From NCBI RefSeq assembly GCF_037975245.1, contig NC_092562.1, forward strand, positions 21,409,054 to 21,473,053: DNA of 64,000 nt. Reading direction: 5' to 3'. Both the position numbers and the translations under genes were made by a program. Position 1 is the first letter of the stretch. Each line of letters begins with the position of its first letter. This DNA comes from Apostichopus japonicus. Its lineage: Eukaryota > Echinodermata > Holothuroidea > Aspidochirotida > Stichopodidae. Below, piece by piece: positions 23,776-34,021 of the stretch. The notes under the pieces are model-generated. The model was given only the letters and a program-made list of their open reading frames with translations, ran no database searches and was not told the DNA's origin.

Positions 23776-24261
23776 AGCCGAAAATTGACCGACCATTGAC
23801 TGTGGATAATCTGAATGACCCTAATGGACCAGAACCGCTCACTCCAAACCGCCTGTTGACCACTAGGTCAGAATTGATCTTATCACTGTTAGGTGAATTT
23901 GTGAAAGAGGACATCTACACTAAGAAAAGGTGGAGACAAGTCCAGTTCCTGGCAAACGAATTCTGGACCAGATGGAGGAAAGAATACTTGCAATCCTTAC
24001 AATCGAGAGCCAAATGGGGTAAAGTTAAACGAAACCTTGAAGTAGGTGATATTGTACTCCTCAAGGATAAAGAGCTGGTACGAGGAAACCTAAGACTGGC
24101 ACGTATTGTCGAGACTAACCAGAGACAATTTGGTCAGAAAGGTCAAACGTCTAATGGCAGATTCTGATTTGAATAAGATGGGCAAACGAGTAAAGGAACC
24201 AGTTTATCTTGAACGACCTGTTCATAAGTTGGTATTATTTCAAGAAAGGGAGCAGTTTTAA
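23776..24261 (+). mobile_element. BEL/Pao integrase C-terminus, remnant
   Basis: From VNSRKLTDH through LTVDNLNDPNGPEPLTPNRL, KRWRQVQFLANEFWTRWRKE, RNLEVGDIVLLKD and LARIVET, this is the classic C-terminal integrase/DUF5641 region of BEL/Pao. A frameshift near 24130 restores VKRLMADSDLNKMGKRVKEP and ends at TAA 24259-24261. Gag and most of pol are missing between the leader at 23.6 kb and here. The element continues after the hAT insertion with GGGAGTTGG... at 27.9 kb. Confidence 0.88.
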
Positions 24262-24265
24262 AGTG

Positions 24266-24273
24266 CTCTTGGG
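24266..24273 (+). repeat. 8-bp target-site duplication, left
   Basis: CTCTTGGG, identical to 27892-27899 on the other side of the hAT element. Confidence 0.92.
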
Positions 24274-24939
24274 TAGGGTTGTGTGGGATCCCGGTAGTCA
24301 GGTGAATCCCGGTATCTCTCGGTATTGACTAATCCCAATCACAGTGCAATGTGTAACTACTACCGGTAGTGGGAAACAACCGGTTATTATATTTGTTTCT
24401 GTATCATTCCCGGGAATTCTGGACATAATAAAAATATCTACGTGTTACTATTTGAAATAAAGAAACAAAACACAATTCCTTTGGTGTCTCTGTTCTTAAT
24501 TAAATTAACATACTTATCAATTTACTGACCTAACGTACTGACCTACACCTATAATTTAACGAATCAACTTTTCACGTAGTAATTTGGACCAAGGCTACAT
24601 CAAATATCTAACTTTACTTGGGCTTAGCACGTTGCTGTTATTTGTCGTTATTTGTTATTCCTTCAAATGATGATTGTGAAGGTTCCCATGTACAAAATCT
24701 TACCCTTTTGTATTTCACCTCATTTTGGTATAACAAGGGACGAAATAGTTTTAGAGAATTGATTAGCAATAATTGCTCGACAATTCTTGGAAATAGCAAT
24801 TAGCATTAGCAGGTACTGCATCTTTTGCTAATCAAAAGTAATACTGATTAGCAACTGGCAATTCTTGGGTAGCAAATTGCTATGCGAACCCAGTTATTTC
24901 GTTCCTTGTATAATATAGTAAAGTGGGGTAAAAAAACAC

Positions 24940-25544
24940 CAGGGGGTCTTCCCAACCTCCCAAGCGCAGAAAGATGTCCATGCATGGCTCCATTCTCACT
25001 GATAGAGAGTTCAGAGCTCAGATCAAAGAGAAAGAAGAAGAGGAGGAGAGGAAACAGCAGAGGAGAACTGCGAAGAAGGATGCAACTGCCACAAGGAAAA
25101 GACAAAAAGAAAAAGCCAGCAGTGTCTTCTTCCTCTGAATCAGAATCAGATACTGAATCTGACACAGAGCCACCACCCATTTCCCTCACTGAGAAGGATG
25201 TAGGCCGTTACTATGCAGTATATTGGGAGAAACCTTGGAGTTACTACTGGGGAAAGATGACGAAAGTCTTCACCCACGATGAAGAGGACAACGATGCAGA
25301 AGAGGCGGAATTCAAATTCCTACACAAAAGGCCAGAAAATGGTATTGACGCCGATGGCATCTTGTGGGACTGGCCGACAAAACCAGATATTGATATCGTC
25401 AAGGCCAAACAGATCTTGTTCGGACCGACTGATGCTTTGCTGACAGATGCCCCTCGCGGGATATCTCACTTCCAGCTTCCTGCCGTGAATGTGGTGATGC
25501 AAATGTTCAAGAATAAGGATATGATTTTGAACAATTCAATTTGA
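24940..25544 (+). CDS. transposon-associated protein fragment of unclear family
   Basis: A Lys/Glu-rich stretch readable in one frame as TDREFRAQIKEKEEEEERKQ resembles the charged C-terminal tail of pogo/jerky-type DDE transposases. In the next frame follow a Ser-Glu-Asp tract (SSSESESDTESDTEPPP) and VGRYYAVYWEKPWSYYWGKM, FKFLHKRPENGIDADGILWD and WPTKPDIDIVKAKQILFGPT, ending at 25542-25544. The two parts are one frameshift apart. The Trp/Tyr-rich domain is well formed. I believe similar domains occur in other transposon proteins, but I cannot name the family. It lies inside the hAT element and may be a nested or captured piece. Confidence 0.45.
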
Positions 25545-25697
25545 AAACGGATCAGATAAACATAGGCATTCATCTATAACCTGGTTTTTCAATTGTTGCT
25601 ACAATAATGGAGTATTATTAAAGAAATTCCAAATGATCTTAATAATTGCAAATCGCAATCTGAATTATATTTCCCTTTATTTCTTTATCTTCACAGG

Positions 25698-26527
25698 AAA
25701 GTGTAACACTCATGAAGAGGCAGTTAGATGGGTGCTTGCCATGGACCCCAAGACCAGCCACCTCTTACCAACATGGCAGGACATAGATGTCCTCGAAAGC
25801 ATTTGTAGCGCCCTAGAGCAGGTCTCCAAATTTACGGACATGATTTCTGGGGAAAATCAGGTAACCATTAGTTCAGTAATTCCCACACTTGCACTCTTTG
25901 AAGCAGAGATTTTTGCCGCAAAGGAAGGGGACACGCAACTCACAAAAGACATGAAACGACGAATGTTAGAGGACTTCCAGTCTCGCTACGAAGGGAAAGA
26001 CTTTGTCACTTTATTGAAAATAACATGTTTTCTAGACCCGCGGTATAAAATCGATTACCTCGATGAGGATGAAGTACTAGAAGCAAAGAACTGTATTATT
26101 GCAGAATGCAGAGGTAACATGGAAAAGAAAGTCAAGAACCCTTTTATTCTTAGTGAAGGGGAATGTCATCCAGGGAAAAGAAAGTTTGGAGATCTGCTGC
26201 AAAAGGCAGAAAAAGCGGGGGCAAGTTGGTGGTGTTGGTGGCCAATATGCTGATCTTAACAATGAGGAAAAAATCAAGAAAGAGATTGGGACATATCTTG
26301 CCACCGATTCGATTCAATGGGAGGCCGACCCACTGGAGTGGTGGAAAGGAGAGGCAGTCAAGTTGCCTTGGCTTGCTCTCTTGGCAAAAAATATTTGTGT
26401 ATTTGTGGATCAAGTTCCTCATCTGAGCGACTTTTTTAGCACAGCTGGGAACATTGTTACTGCAAACAGAAGTAGGCTGCAGCCAGAGAAAGTTAGAATG
26501 TTTACGTTTTTGGCAAAAGATCTATGA
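25698..26527 (+). CDS. hAT transposase (C-terminal two thirds), one frameshift
   Basis: Follows a good 3' splice site (TTTCTTTATCTTCACAG ending at 25697), so it is probably a downstream exon. Landmarks are EEAVRWVLAMDP, HLLPTWQDIDVLESICSALE, FTDMISGENQVTISSVIPTL and FLDPRYKIDYLDED. This is the ZBED/hAT-Ac catalytic core, in which the Asp of LDPRYK is conserved. A frameshift at the GGGGG run near 26216-26220 leads to the dimerisation domain: DPLEWWKGEAVKLPWLALLA, then AGNIVTANRSRLQPEKV and the end at TGA 26525-26527. The N-terminal BED finger is not seen. Confidence 0.85.
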
Positions 26528-27879
26528 ACTTGAACAAAATAATGTACTGTTAAATTCTAAAATTTATATCAGAGCAGTTTGTATGCAAAATTAAATATCA
26601 TATTAACGAGGTCCTTTAAAGAACAACTTAACTCTTAAGCTAGACATTTCTGAGGCTAGCAAAATTAAAATTCATGCTAACTTGTAACCTTAAAGCCAAA
26701 ACACTAACTGTGATTTTGTGAAGAAAAAAAAAAAGACTGAGGGTAAAACCAAAGTAAAATTTAACATGAATATTTTTTGTTGGTATGTTAACGCAAACTG
26801 AGTAAGCGTTTTCTTCCGTATGAGTTTGACATCAGTTGGAACGATTTTCTTATCTTCCTTCCTCGATGTTTCATTTGTTCGATGATTCAGCTATCCGTTG
26901 CCATCTTTTCATTCACGTTTGTATTCTTTATTGTTCTTATTATGACTCTTTTATTTTTATTCTACTTTTAGCTTTTGTATTTCAGGGCCTCGGGTGAGAT
27001 GAGCATTACGCTAACCGAGTTTACCCAGTAAAAGGAGTTAATGTTAAATAAACAAATAAATATCACACATATTTCAATTTCTACAACTTCTCTGTGCTTA
27101 GTGTTAAGTATCGGCGCTCTCGGATGCGACGAAAGACCGCAGAGCAAACTTACCCCGAGTTGACCTTTGTACCGAATGTTACTTATACATGTACACATGG
27201 CAGCAGTGGTATAGTCTAACATGCACCTGTGAGAAACTTTTTGGAAGAATGCCAATATTTACGTAACCCAAACGCGCTGCACGTGTACCGTAGTCTTTTT
27301 AGTACGTCACACCACAACATAATACCACTGCACTGCAGTTGGTTTATGCGTATTGTACACGCTAGTATTCAGTGTGTGGTAGTTTACAAACGGAGTATTG
27401 CCAATCGATGTTTGTTTCATGATATCGGAAGTTTCGTAAGTTCAACTTTTAAAAGCTTGTAAGAAAGATAAAATATCTTTTAACATTTCATCTTAATGTA
27501 GCTACTCTAAACTTCGAAAATTCGAAAAAGTGTCAGAATTTTGCATCAGCAAATGAAATTATTTTTTATCACCACCCACGCAAATATATCAACATTTTCA
27601 GGGGGCTTTGCGCCTGGACCCCGACAACCGGTCCCACCCCTTCACCCCGCCGGGGCCCTAAGTCAAGCCCCTAGACCCCACGCCATATGCTCGCACGCTT
27701 CGCCTGCTTGGTGTCTTCGCTGTTCGCGCGAAATCAAACAGGTTTTCCAACACTGCCACGTGGTGGCTTGTTGATTTTAGTGCTTTGAACAATAGATGAA
27801 ATTTTGATGAAAATACCGGTTGTAGTTATGATACCGGTATTCACGTCGCAACACTACTTGTTGTGTGAATTTGCACTAT
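26528..27879. other. hAT 3' non-coding region
   Basis: No genuine frame. From about 27240 to 27740 it resembles 44580-45070, including TTTGTTTCATGATATCGGA and GGACCCC(G/A)C stretches. ACCGGT repeats lie near 27815-27840. Confidence 0.6.
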
Positions 27880-27891
27880 CGCACAACCCTA

Positions 27892-28075
27892 CTCTTGGGT
27901 GGGAGTTGGTTGTGTTTAAGTGTAAATTGTACCTTATTTTTGGTGGGAGTGTAAATGTAGTATTAACCTATTATCTTTATGTTATCTTTATATTCTTTAA
28001 TCGCGCCCTCAATTGCCACGACTTGAAAACTTTCAGCACCAGAGAAGTCGTATAAGCTTTTATAATGTAATTTCA
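27892..28075 (+). mobile_element. BEL/Pao 3' part: polypurine tract and LTR start
   Basis: Begins with the right copy of the 8-bp duplication. GGTGGGAG at 27942-27949 looks like a polypurine tract directly before TGTAAATG, a plausible 3' LTR start at 27950. The LTR is not complete, since gag-like sequence begins by about 28.1-28.3 kb. Confidence 0.4.
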
Positions 28076-28275
28076 GTGATTAATCGTTCTTTGATTGAAG
28101 CCTGGATTGCCAATATTATTAACGGAAACCTACAAGCAGTGAAACATCTTTACTTTCAGCAGAGAAACTCAGAAAGGTAATCAAGTTTTCACTTTGATGT
28201 TTAATAAACCAAAATATCATCAGTAAAGAAATCCTATGTCACCATTTCTGAGTCACTAACTGCTACCCTGTTCTT

Positions 28276-28760
28276 GAAGAAGCCAAGACGGGATTGGGAA
28301 AGAACCACGGTCGGAGAGACTTTAAAATCTTTGGTCAGGTAGGTGACCAACACCAAAAGGACAGGCTGAGTTTAACAAGTTTAAATCACCAGATCGAGAT
28401 AGAGCTAAAAAGGGGATACACCCTGGATGAGGTTACCGATGCGATCATCAGAGCTATCAATCCAGGTCTTAACCTCCGAAATTATTTAGAAGGACGACCC
28501 AGTATAACACTACCGAAGCTAAGACACCTTCTCTGCACTCATTACCAGGAGAAGAGTGTGACAGAACTCTATCATGAACTGTGTAGTTTGTCCCGACACC
28601 AAATGGAGGCAGCACAAAACTTCATGTTTAGGGCTCTTGACCGTCGACACAGAGGGTTCTGCAAGCATCCAAGGAAGTGGCAGCCCCCCAACAGTATGAC
28701 ATAGACCTAGTAAAGAATATTCCATTCAATCCGTCGGCAAGGTACCTCATGTAAAGAGGC
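28276..28760 (+). mobile_element. LTR retrotransposon gag fragment (second family)
   Basis: The frame from 28294 encodes RRDFKIFGQVGDQHQKDRLS, LNHQIEIELKRGYTLDEVTD, AIIRAINPGLNLRNYLEGRP, SITLPKLRHLLCTHYQEKSV and TELYHELCSL. I recognise this pattern from LTR-element gags, but it is unrelated to the PNMA-like gags at 17-22 kb. A frameshift near 28650 continues RVLQASKEVAAPQQYDIDLV until about 28755. No LTR or pol of its own is visible. Confidence 0.65.
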
Positions 28761-29100
28761 TAAAGTAACTAGTGTTAAAGGAGCCTTCCAATTTCTTTCT
28801 AGATAGTAAAACTAGAGCAGTGTTACCTTTGGTGAATGGAAAGACTACTGTTTTGCAGTTCATTAAGAAAATATTTAAGTGGTCTTCTTGTTTTCTTTTT
28901 TCACTTTAGAGCTCGCCAGTGGGGAGCGTAATATATTGTACATGCAATTAACCAACCTATTACTCTGGTATTTGTGTCACCCCATCTCCCCTCATGGGTG
29001 TCACCACACCGACAACATGAGCCCACTCCTGGCTTTACATTTTGGTAGCAAGAGTGGGGTAACATACAGATGACAGGACTTAGGAATTTTCGAGGGATAA
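28761..29100 (+). other. possible LTR end and leader before next Gypsy element
   Basis: Non-coding. GGCTTTACA followed by TTTTGGTAGCAAGAGTGGGG at about 29030-29058 looks like an LTR end plus primer site. The borders cannot be fixed. Confidence 0.3.
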
Positions 29101-29116
29101 TCTTGATGTGTAGTTG

Positions 29117-30460
29117 AGGATGGCAGACTTGGACGAGATGCCTTAACGCCTAAATGAGATGGAGAAGGAACTATCGGAGGCGACGAGGGGTGGTTCCGAA
29201 CGCCCTGGAGTAGTCTACCTCTTGCCCAAGGAGAAGAAGTTAAGATCGTTCTCAGGGGTAGAAGATCAGGTGTGCTTTCCTTTATTGAGGAAGCAAAAGG
29301 AGCTCTGCAATTAAGGAAATTGGAAGACCAGGATGCCTCAGAGTTTGTCATCGCACATCTTGAAGGGAGTGCCCGACAAGAGGTAAGGCACCGGCCACAG
29401 AGTGGCGTATCTGAGCCAAAGAAGCTTTTCACGCTCCTTCAGGAGACTTTTGAAGAGAGGGGCTCTCTTAGCTGCCTTATAAGGGAGCTGTGCAACAGGG
29501 TACAGAGGGATGGGGAGTCAATGTACGCTAGATGCGTTCTCCCTGATGAAGCTGTCGGACAAATTAAAGGCCTTCCATGGTGCTCCGAACGTAGAAGGTA
29601 CCCTCAAGGAGCAGTTTAGAGATGGCCTGTCAGAGATTGTCCTCAGGAAGGAAGTAAAACGTTTGATGAAGGATCCCTCTCTTTCATCGCTCTGAGAGAC
29701 TGGGCCTTAGACATGTCCGAGGAGTCTAGCAACTTGCCCGGCGCAAAGCCCAGAAGCCTGGGGTATATGGGATGGAAGTTATTCCTAACCCTCAATTGTC
29801 TGCTATTCTGGAGACACTTGTGAACACTGTAGAGAAGCAGACAGGGATTCTTCAGGAATTGGAGAATGATCAGGCACTGTCGAAAAGAGTTGAGACGCTG
29901 GAAATGACAAACAGACTAACAGAAAGTCGTCGAACCAGACAAAGAGGTGATAAGAGTCAGGTAGAATGCTATCGCTGTCATGAGCATGGCCACTATGCCA
30001 GTGAATGCCAGAACCCATTGCCGGTACCAGGACCCTCAACCAGGACAGGACAGGGAAACTAGAGACACCCAGAACCAAGAGCCAGGAACTGGGTGCAATT
30101 GGTAGGTCTGAAGGCTCGATGGTGGCAAGTCCAGTGATTGTGGGGAGGAGTCCTACAACAACAGTTAGGATGCACAGGGTTAATTTTGTTGCTACTGTGG
30201 ACACTGGATCAGATGTTACCACCATGACCGAGGAATGCTTCCGACGTAGTTTCTCAGGTGTCCCACTTGAACAGCTGAGTTGGCTGACCATTACTGCTGC
30301 AAATGGAGGAGAGCTTCCGTACATTGGGTATTTTGTGGCAGACATTCATATCGATGAGTTCATCATTCCTTGGCGTGGTATAATGGTGGTGCGAGTGAGC
30401 AAGGATGTTCCCATGTTGCTGGGAATGAATGCCTTGAAGGAGCTGCCACCTGACGTGTAA
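29117..30460 (+). mobile_element. Gypsy gag-protease, broken
   Basis: Gag begins MADLDEM with an early stop. VVYLLPKEKKLRSFSGVED follows, then after a frameshift FIEEAKGALQLRKLED and FVIAHLEGSARQEVRHRPQ, LLQETFEERGSLSC, and another shift to LSDKLKAFHGAPNVEGTLKE and DGLSEIVLRKEVKRLMKD. The 29772-30062 frame carries a coiled coil and an intact zinc knuckle, CYRCHEHGHYASEC. 30122-30460 is a retropepsin: FVATVDTGSDVTTMTEE with the active-site DTG, and LLGMNALKEL near its end. No RT follows. At least three breaks make it inactive, although the protease frame itself is open. Confidence 0.82.
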
Positions 30461-31115
30461 GTAAGTAAACTGATGGTATCCAAAGAGAAGTTGCCGGTTG
30501 ATACACCACCCACCAAATTAGTAAAAGGGTTGGTACGGGTTGCAGGAAGAAACAAGGTCAGGATTGTGGCTAGACCTGTTATGGCAGTATGTGGTTCCAG
30601 GACTTACAAGTTTATTGGTACACTGGTAACTCTGTAGACGACTTCACTTTTATAAATTGGAAGTGATAATAACTCCATCAATGTCATGACTCATGCTGAG
30701 TCAGAAGACATTGGTTTCAATAAAACCATGGATAGTTTTGTTCTTACGAACGATAAGTGAAATCTTTCTCACAGTGAAAGAACATATAGCTTACTTACGA
30801 CTGCGATACTTGGATTACAACATTCAACGACTGGACAACGATATTATATATTTTACGACGAATTTACGCTTGAACGAAAAACCTTTATTTTTTTTCCGTT
30901 TTTATTCATATCAAATGGGATATGCGTTGCCCCTGCTTCCGGGCGAATAATATTGTTTTTATGGATAAGGATTATTCGAGATTGTGTTTTGTGTTTGGAG
31001 CCTGTCTGTAGTGTTCTTACTCCGGAACATTCATAAAGATTAATGAAAGGAAATGTCGAGATGGCAACCTAGCGCAAAAAGGACTACTGTGTTTGAGGTG
31101 AGTGACATAATTACC
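30461..31115. other. decayed Gypsy sequence and spacer
   Basis: The first ~110 bp may extend the protease region (VKGLVRVAGRNKVRIVARPV in frame); the rest has no supported feature. Confidence 0.35.
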
Positions 31116-31119
31116 ACCT

Positions 31120-31345
31120 AATAACCCTATCATCCAAAACTCCAAAGAAGCTTTCAGAAAAGATGTATGCAGAAATAATCAAACTGGTCACAGAACATGA
31201 ACACCCAACTCCTAGTCCAATTGTGCAGAGGTTCAAGTTCAACTCGAGAAACCAAAAGGAGGGTGAATCATCGTTTGCCAACTATGTCGCCAAACTCTTT
31301 AATCTTAATTTAAGAATGATGTTGTCTATGAAAGGTACGGTTTGA
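31120..31345 (+). mobile_element. Gypsy gag fragment (third family)
   Basis: KMYAEIIKLVTEHEHPTPSP, IVQRFKFNSRNQKEGESSFA and NYVAKLFNLN match the common Gypsy gag motif in which 'RFKFNSR...GES...F/YVAELR' occurs. It is cut off at 31345. It resembles the gag N-terminal piece at 33.25 kb in style, so both may come from the same family. Confidence 0.75.
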
Positions 31346-31495
31346 TTTTACGTCACAAAATTACGTCACAAAATTGTAGTACAAGTGGGGTGCAAGATTC
31401 TGGAGTTCTGCTGATGAAAATTTATTGCCGACGTTGATGAGTGATCAATCCGTGAGCTGACAACTTACAGCATTGGAAATTGCTGATACTCAGTG

Positions 31496-31876
31496 ATGAC
31501 TGAAATGGACGAGATGAGGAAGAAGTTGAGTGAAATAGAGGAGCAGCTGAGACGTTCAAGGCAAGTTGGCCATGGTGAACACTCAGGGGCCGTCTATCTT
31601 CTTCCCAAAGAAAAGAAATTGAAGTCATTTGCTGGGACAGAAGGGTAAGATGTTCTTGGCTTCATTGAGGATGCCTTAGCTGCCATCAAGCTGCGGAAAC
31701 TGGAAAGGATTGAAGCTGTAGATTTTATAATCGCTCACCTGGAGGGATGTGCTCCGCAGGAGATACGCCATCGTCCTATGTCGTCAGTTGCAGACCCCGA
31801 AAAGTTGCTGGATATTCTCCAGGAAATATTTAGAGAACGGAGGTCTTTGGGAGGAGGACTGGTGCGGGTGGTGTAA
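31496..31876 (+). pseudogene. Gypsy gag, same family as 29.1 kb, with one stop
   Basis: In one frame: MTEMDEMRKKLSEIEEQLRR, AVYLLPKEKKLKSFAGTEG, TAA at 31646-31648, then VLGFIEDALAAIKLRKLERI, FIIAHLEGCAPQEIRHRPMS and LLDILQEIFRERRSLGG. It can be matched line by line with the gag at 29.1 kb and helps define that copy's frameshifts. It is truncated after the capsid N-terminal half. Confidence 0.78.
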
Positions 31877-32460
31877 CGGGAAACAGTTTAGTTTGTGTTG
31901 GTACACTACGTACGATGGTAGTCTACAGAGTTGAACTACATGTGTTCTTAAGGTTGAAGTTTGTTTATATTTTCATATTATTTCATACTGTGCATGTAGG
32001 TAAAATAATTTTCTTTTCATTTAGCATTAGTAGCTGTTCACTTTCTTTACTGTAATAGCCTCTGGTTTGAGGACAAACCTAATTTAAGCCAGGGAGAATG
32101 TAGAGCCATGCCATTTTGGCATAGCTGGCCTGCGTTAGATTTTAACTCCACCGGAACTTGTCAAACCCTTCCGCTCAGATTAGGAGACCCCTCAGGGCGT
32201 GGGGTAGCCTTGAAATCGATTGTTCTAAGACACAACGTTACTTTTACTAGTTAACACAACACCCTCAAAAATTCCATTTATCTTCTATGTTTTTGTCTGC
32301 TTTTGCAGCATATGGAGTTGTTTCTTTAATAGCTCTATGAGGTAATTACATAATTTCTCTTCTTTTTTATATCTTTTAAGCAAAACAAGGGTTCTGTAAT
32401 TCATAATATCGATTAGATTGTGTTACTCTCGATCAAGTTCAAAGTCACGGTTGGCCCATT
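31877..32460. other. non-coding, possible LTR fragment
   Basis: GCCAGGGAGAATGTAGAGCC near 32090 looks like a polypurine tract and LTR start, with a small hairpin (TGCCATTTTGGCA). No coding sequence. Confidence 0.3.
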
Positions 32461-32469
32461 TGTGCTGTT

Positions 32470-32945
32470 AACCTTACTACAATGGTAGGCTACTGCCTGA
32501 GTAGTATAATGCGTGACTGTTCACACTATTGTTGTCGCTCATGTGGTCAACAAGGACATACCGCAAGCCAATGTCCAACAATAAGATGCTACAAGTGTAA
32601 CAAAGATGGTCACAAAAGCTTCCAGTGCCCTGAAAACAGAAAGGAGGACAACCTAACCGTCACTGGTAATCCGAACAAGGAAGAACAAAACAAAGATGAA
32701 ATGCAACAAGAAGCCAGCCCTATTGTAACCGAAATGCCTACGGAAACCAGTTCTGAACTGAATCACGAAGCAAATGCAGCCAATGAGAAACATGCGACCA
32801 GAATAACAGAAGATAAAACCAAGCCAGAATCATCCAGTAAAACTGAACATTAATCAGCATCTCAGCCATCAATTAGTACAGCAAGTAGAACTCCTGAACC
32901 GACTGGAATGAAGAGAACAATCTCAAGCGAAGACGATACTAGACT
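32470..32945 (+). pseudogene. non-LTR retrotransposon ORF1, copy 3 (knuckles and tail only)
   Basis: YCLSSIMRDCSHYCCRSCGQ retains most of the first knuckle. CRSCGQQGHTASQC and CYKCNKDGHKSFQC are complete. An acidic, Glu/Asn/Thr-rich tail follows to TAA at 32851-32853, with SISTASRTPEPTGMKRTI still readable beyond the stop. The RRM-like half is missing. It is closest to copy 2 in the knuckles (KCNKDGHKSFQC against QCQQFGHKSFEC). Confidence 0.78.
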
Positions 32946-33247
32946 ATGCTAAACTTTTCAGCATACTTCGTAGCTTTTCAATTCAATATTTCTTTAAAAT
33001 GCTGAGTTAAAATTTCGTAAATATTAGTATAAGTATATACTTGTACATATATATATTCCATAAGATACACCTACCCCGAGGTCACCTATGTCATATCAGA
33101 TATACCCGAACCACCAAATAGACCACAAGTATGTTCTCACTCACGCGTATTGAATGTGTCTTATTAGTGGCGACGAGGATTATTTTTCTAACGGAAATAA
33201 TTTTTCTTCGCCTTCTATATCTTTTATTATGTCTCATGGCTTTATTT

Positions 33248-34021
33248 GGGTTTCGAGAACGCAGGGAGGAATGGATCCAATATGTTGAGCATTTCTTCGC
33301 AGCTAACAATGTTGCGGACGAAACAAAGACACGTTCCATGTTAGAACACAAAATGGAAAACGGCTCAGAGCAACCGATTGGGTTTGCTTCACGCACATTG
33401 TCGAGAGTGGAAAAGAATTATGGGGTGATAGGGGGCAGTGGTAATATGTCCAGTGCCATTCATTTCAGGAAACTTCAGGAAAATAAGTGCAAGTGGCATA
33501 AGTCCAACTGAGGACAAAATTATGGCAATTAAAGATGCCACAGCACCACAGAATTTTACTCAGTTGAACCATTTTCCTCATTTTTTAGACAATATTGCAA
33601 TGGTTGTTGAACCATTGAAGAGGTTACTTAGGAAGGATTCCAAATGGAATCAGGAAGAGGCAGAATAGAAGGTAATTGAAAAAGCAAAAAGTATGCTGCA
33701 TTCTGAAACCCTACTAGTTCATTTTGACAAGAAGCAGGTGGTACTGTCATGTGATGTTCAAATTATGGGATATCGGCAGTATTGGCAAATCCTACGGAAT
33801 GGTCCTAGGCTATTTGAGACAGATTCGGCTAGACTGGTCAGCTATTAACCGTGTACACAACTGTCCGTTAGAGGACATTATTGCAGTCCACAGTGGAGCT
33901 TTCCGTGAGGGACTCGGAACACTTAAAGGAGCAAAAGCGAAAAAATAAATGTTGATTCCACGGTGACTCCTATTTATTGTAGGCCGCGTTCTGTGCCATA
34001 CGCTATGAAAGAAAAGGTAAA
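33248..34021 (+). mobile_element. scrambled Gypsy gag/pol fragments
   Basis: Domains appear out of order. FRERREEWIQYVEHFFAANN is the gag N-terminus. It is joined in frame to an RNase H middle piece (GSEQPIGFASRTLSRVEKNY, 33360-33420). Next comes the RT thumb/connection (GISPTEDKIMAIKDATAPQN, then VEPLKRLLRKDSKWNQEEAE, a stop, and LVHFDKKQVVLSCDV, 33500-33760). Last comes the RT N-terminus (LRQIRLDWSAINRVHN, GAFREGLGTLKGAKAK, and RPRSVPYAMKEKVNAEL, 33800-34030). Several frameshifts separate the parts. It resembles the K02A2.6-type Gypsy pol. The RT start leads directly into the satellite array. Confidence 0.78.

Larger units (their letters stand above)
24274..27891 (+). mobile_element. hAT DNA transposon, 3618 bp, complete ends, inserted in BEL/Pao
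   Basis: Terminal inverted repeats are TAGGGTTGTGTG (24274-24285) and CGCACAACCCTA (27880-27891), 11 of 12 matching. The 8-bp target duplication CTCTTGGG is at 24266-24273 and 27892-27899. ACCGGT/CCGGTA motifs recur near both ends, as expected for hAT subterminal binding sites. Internal content: a frame of uncertain origin (24940-25544), a transposase gene with one frameshift (25698-26527), and a long 3' non-coding part whose last ~500 bp recur at 44.6-45.1 kb. One visible frameshift and a missing N-terminal exon make the copy doubtful as an active element. Confidence 0.92.
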
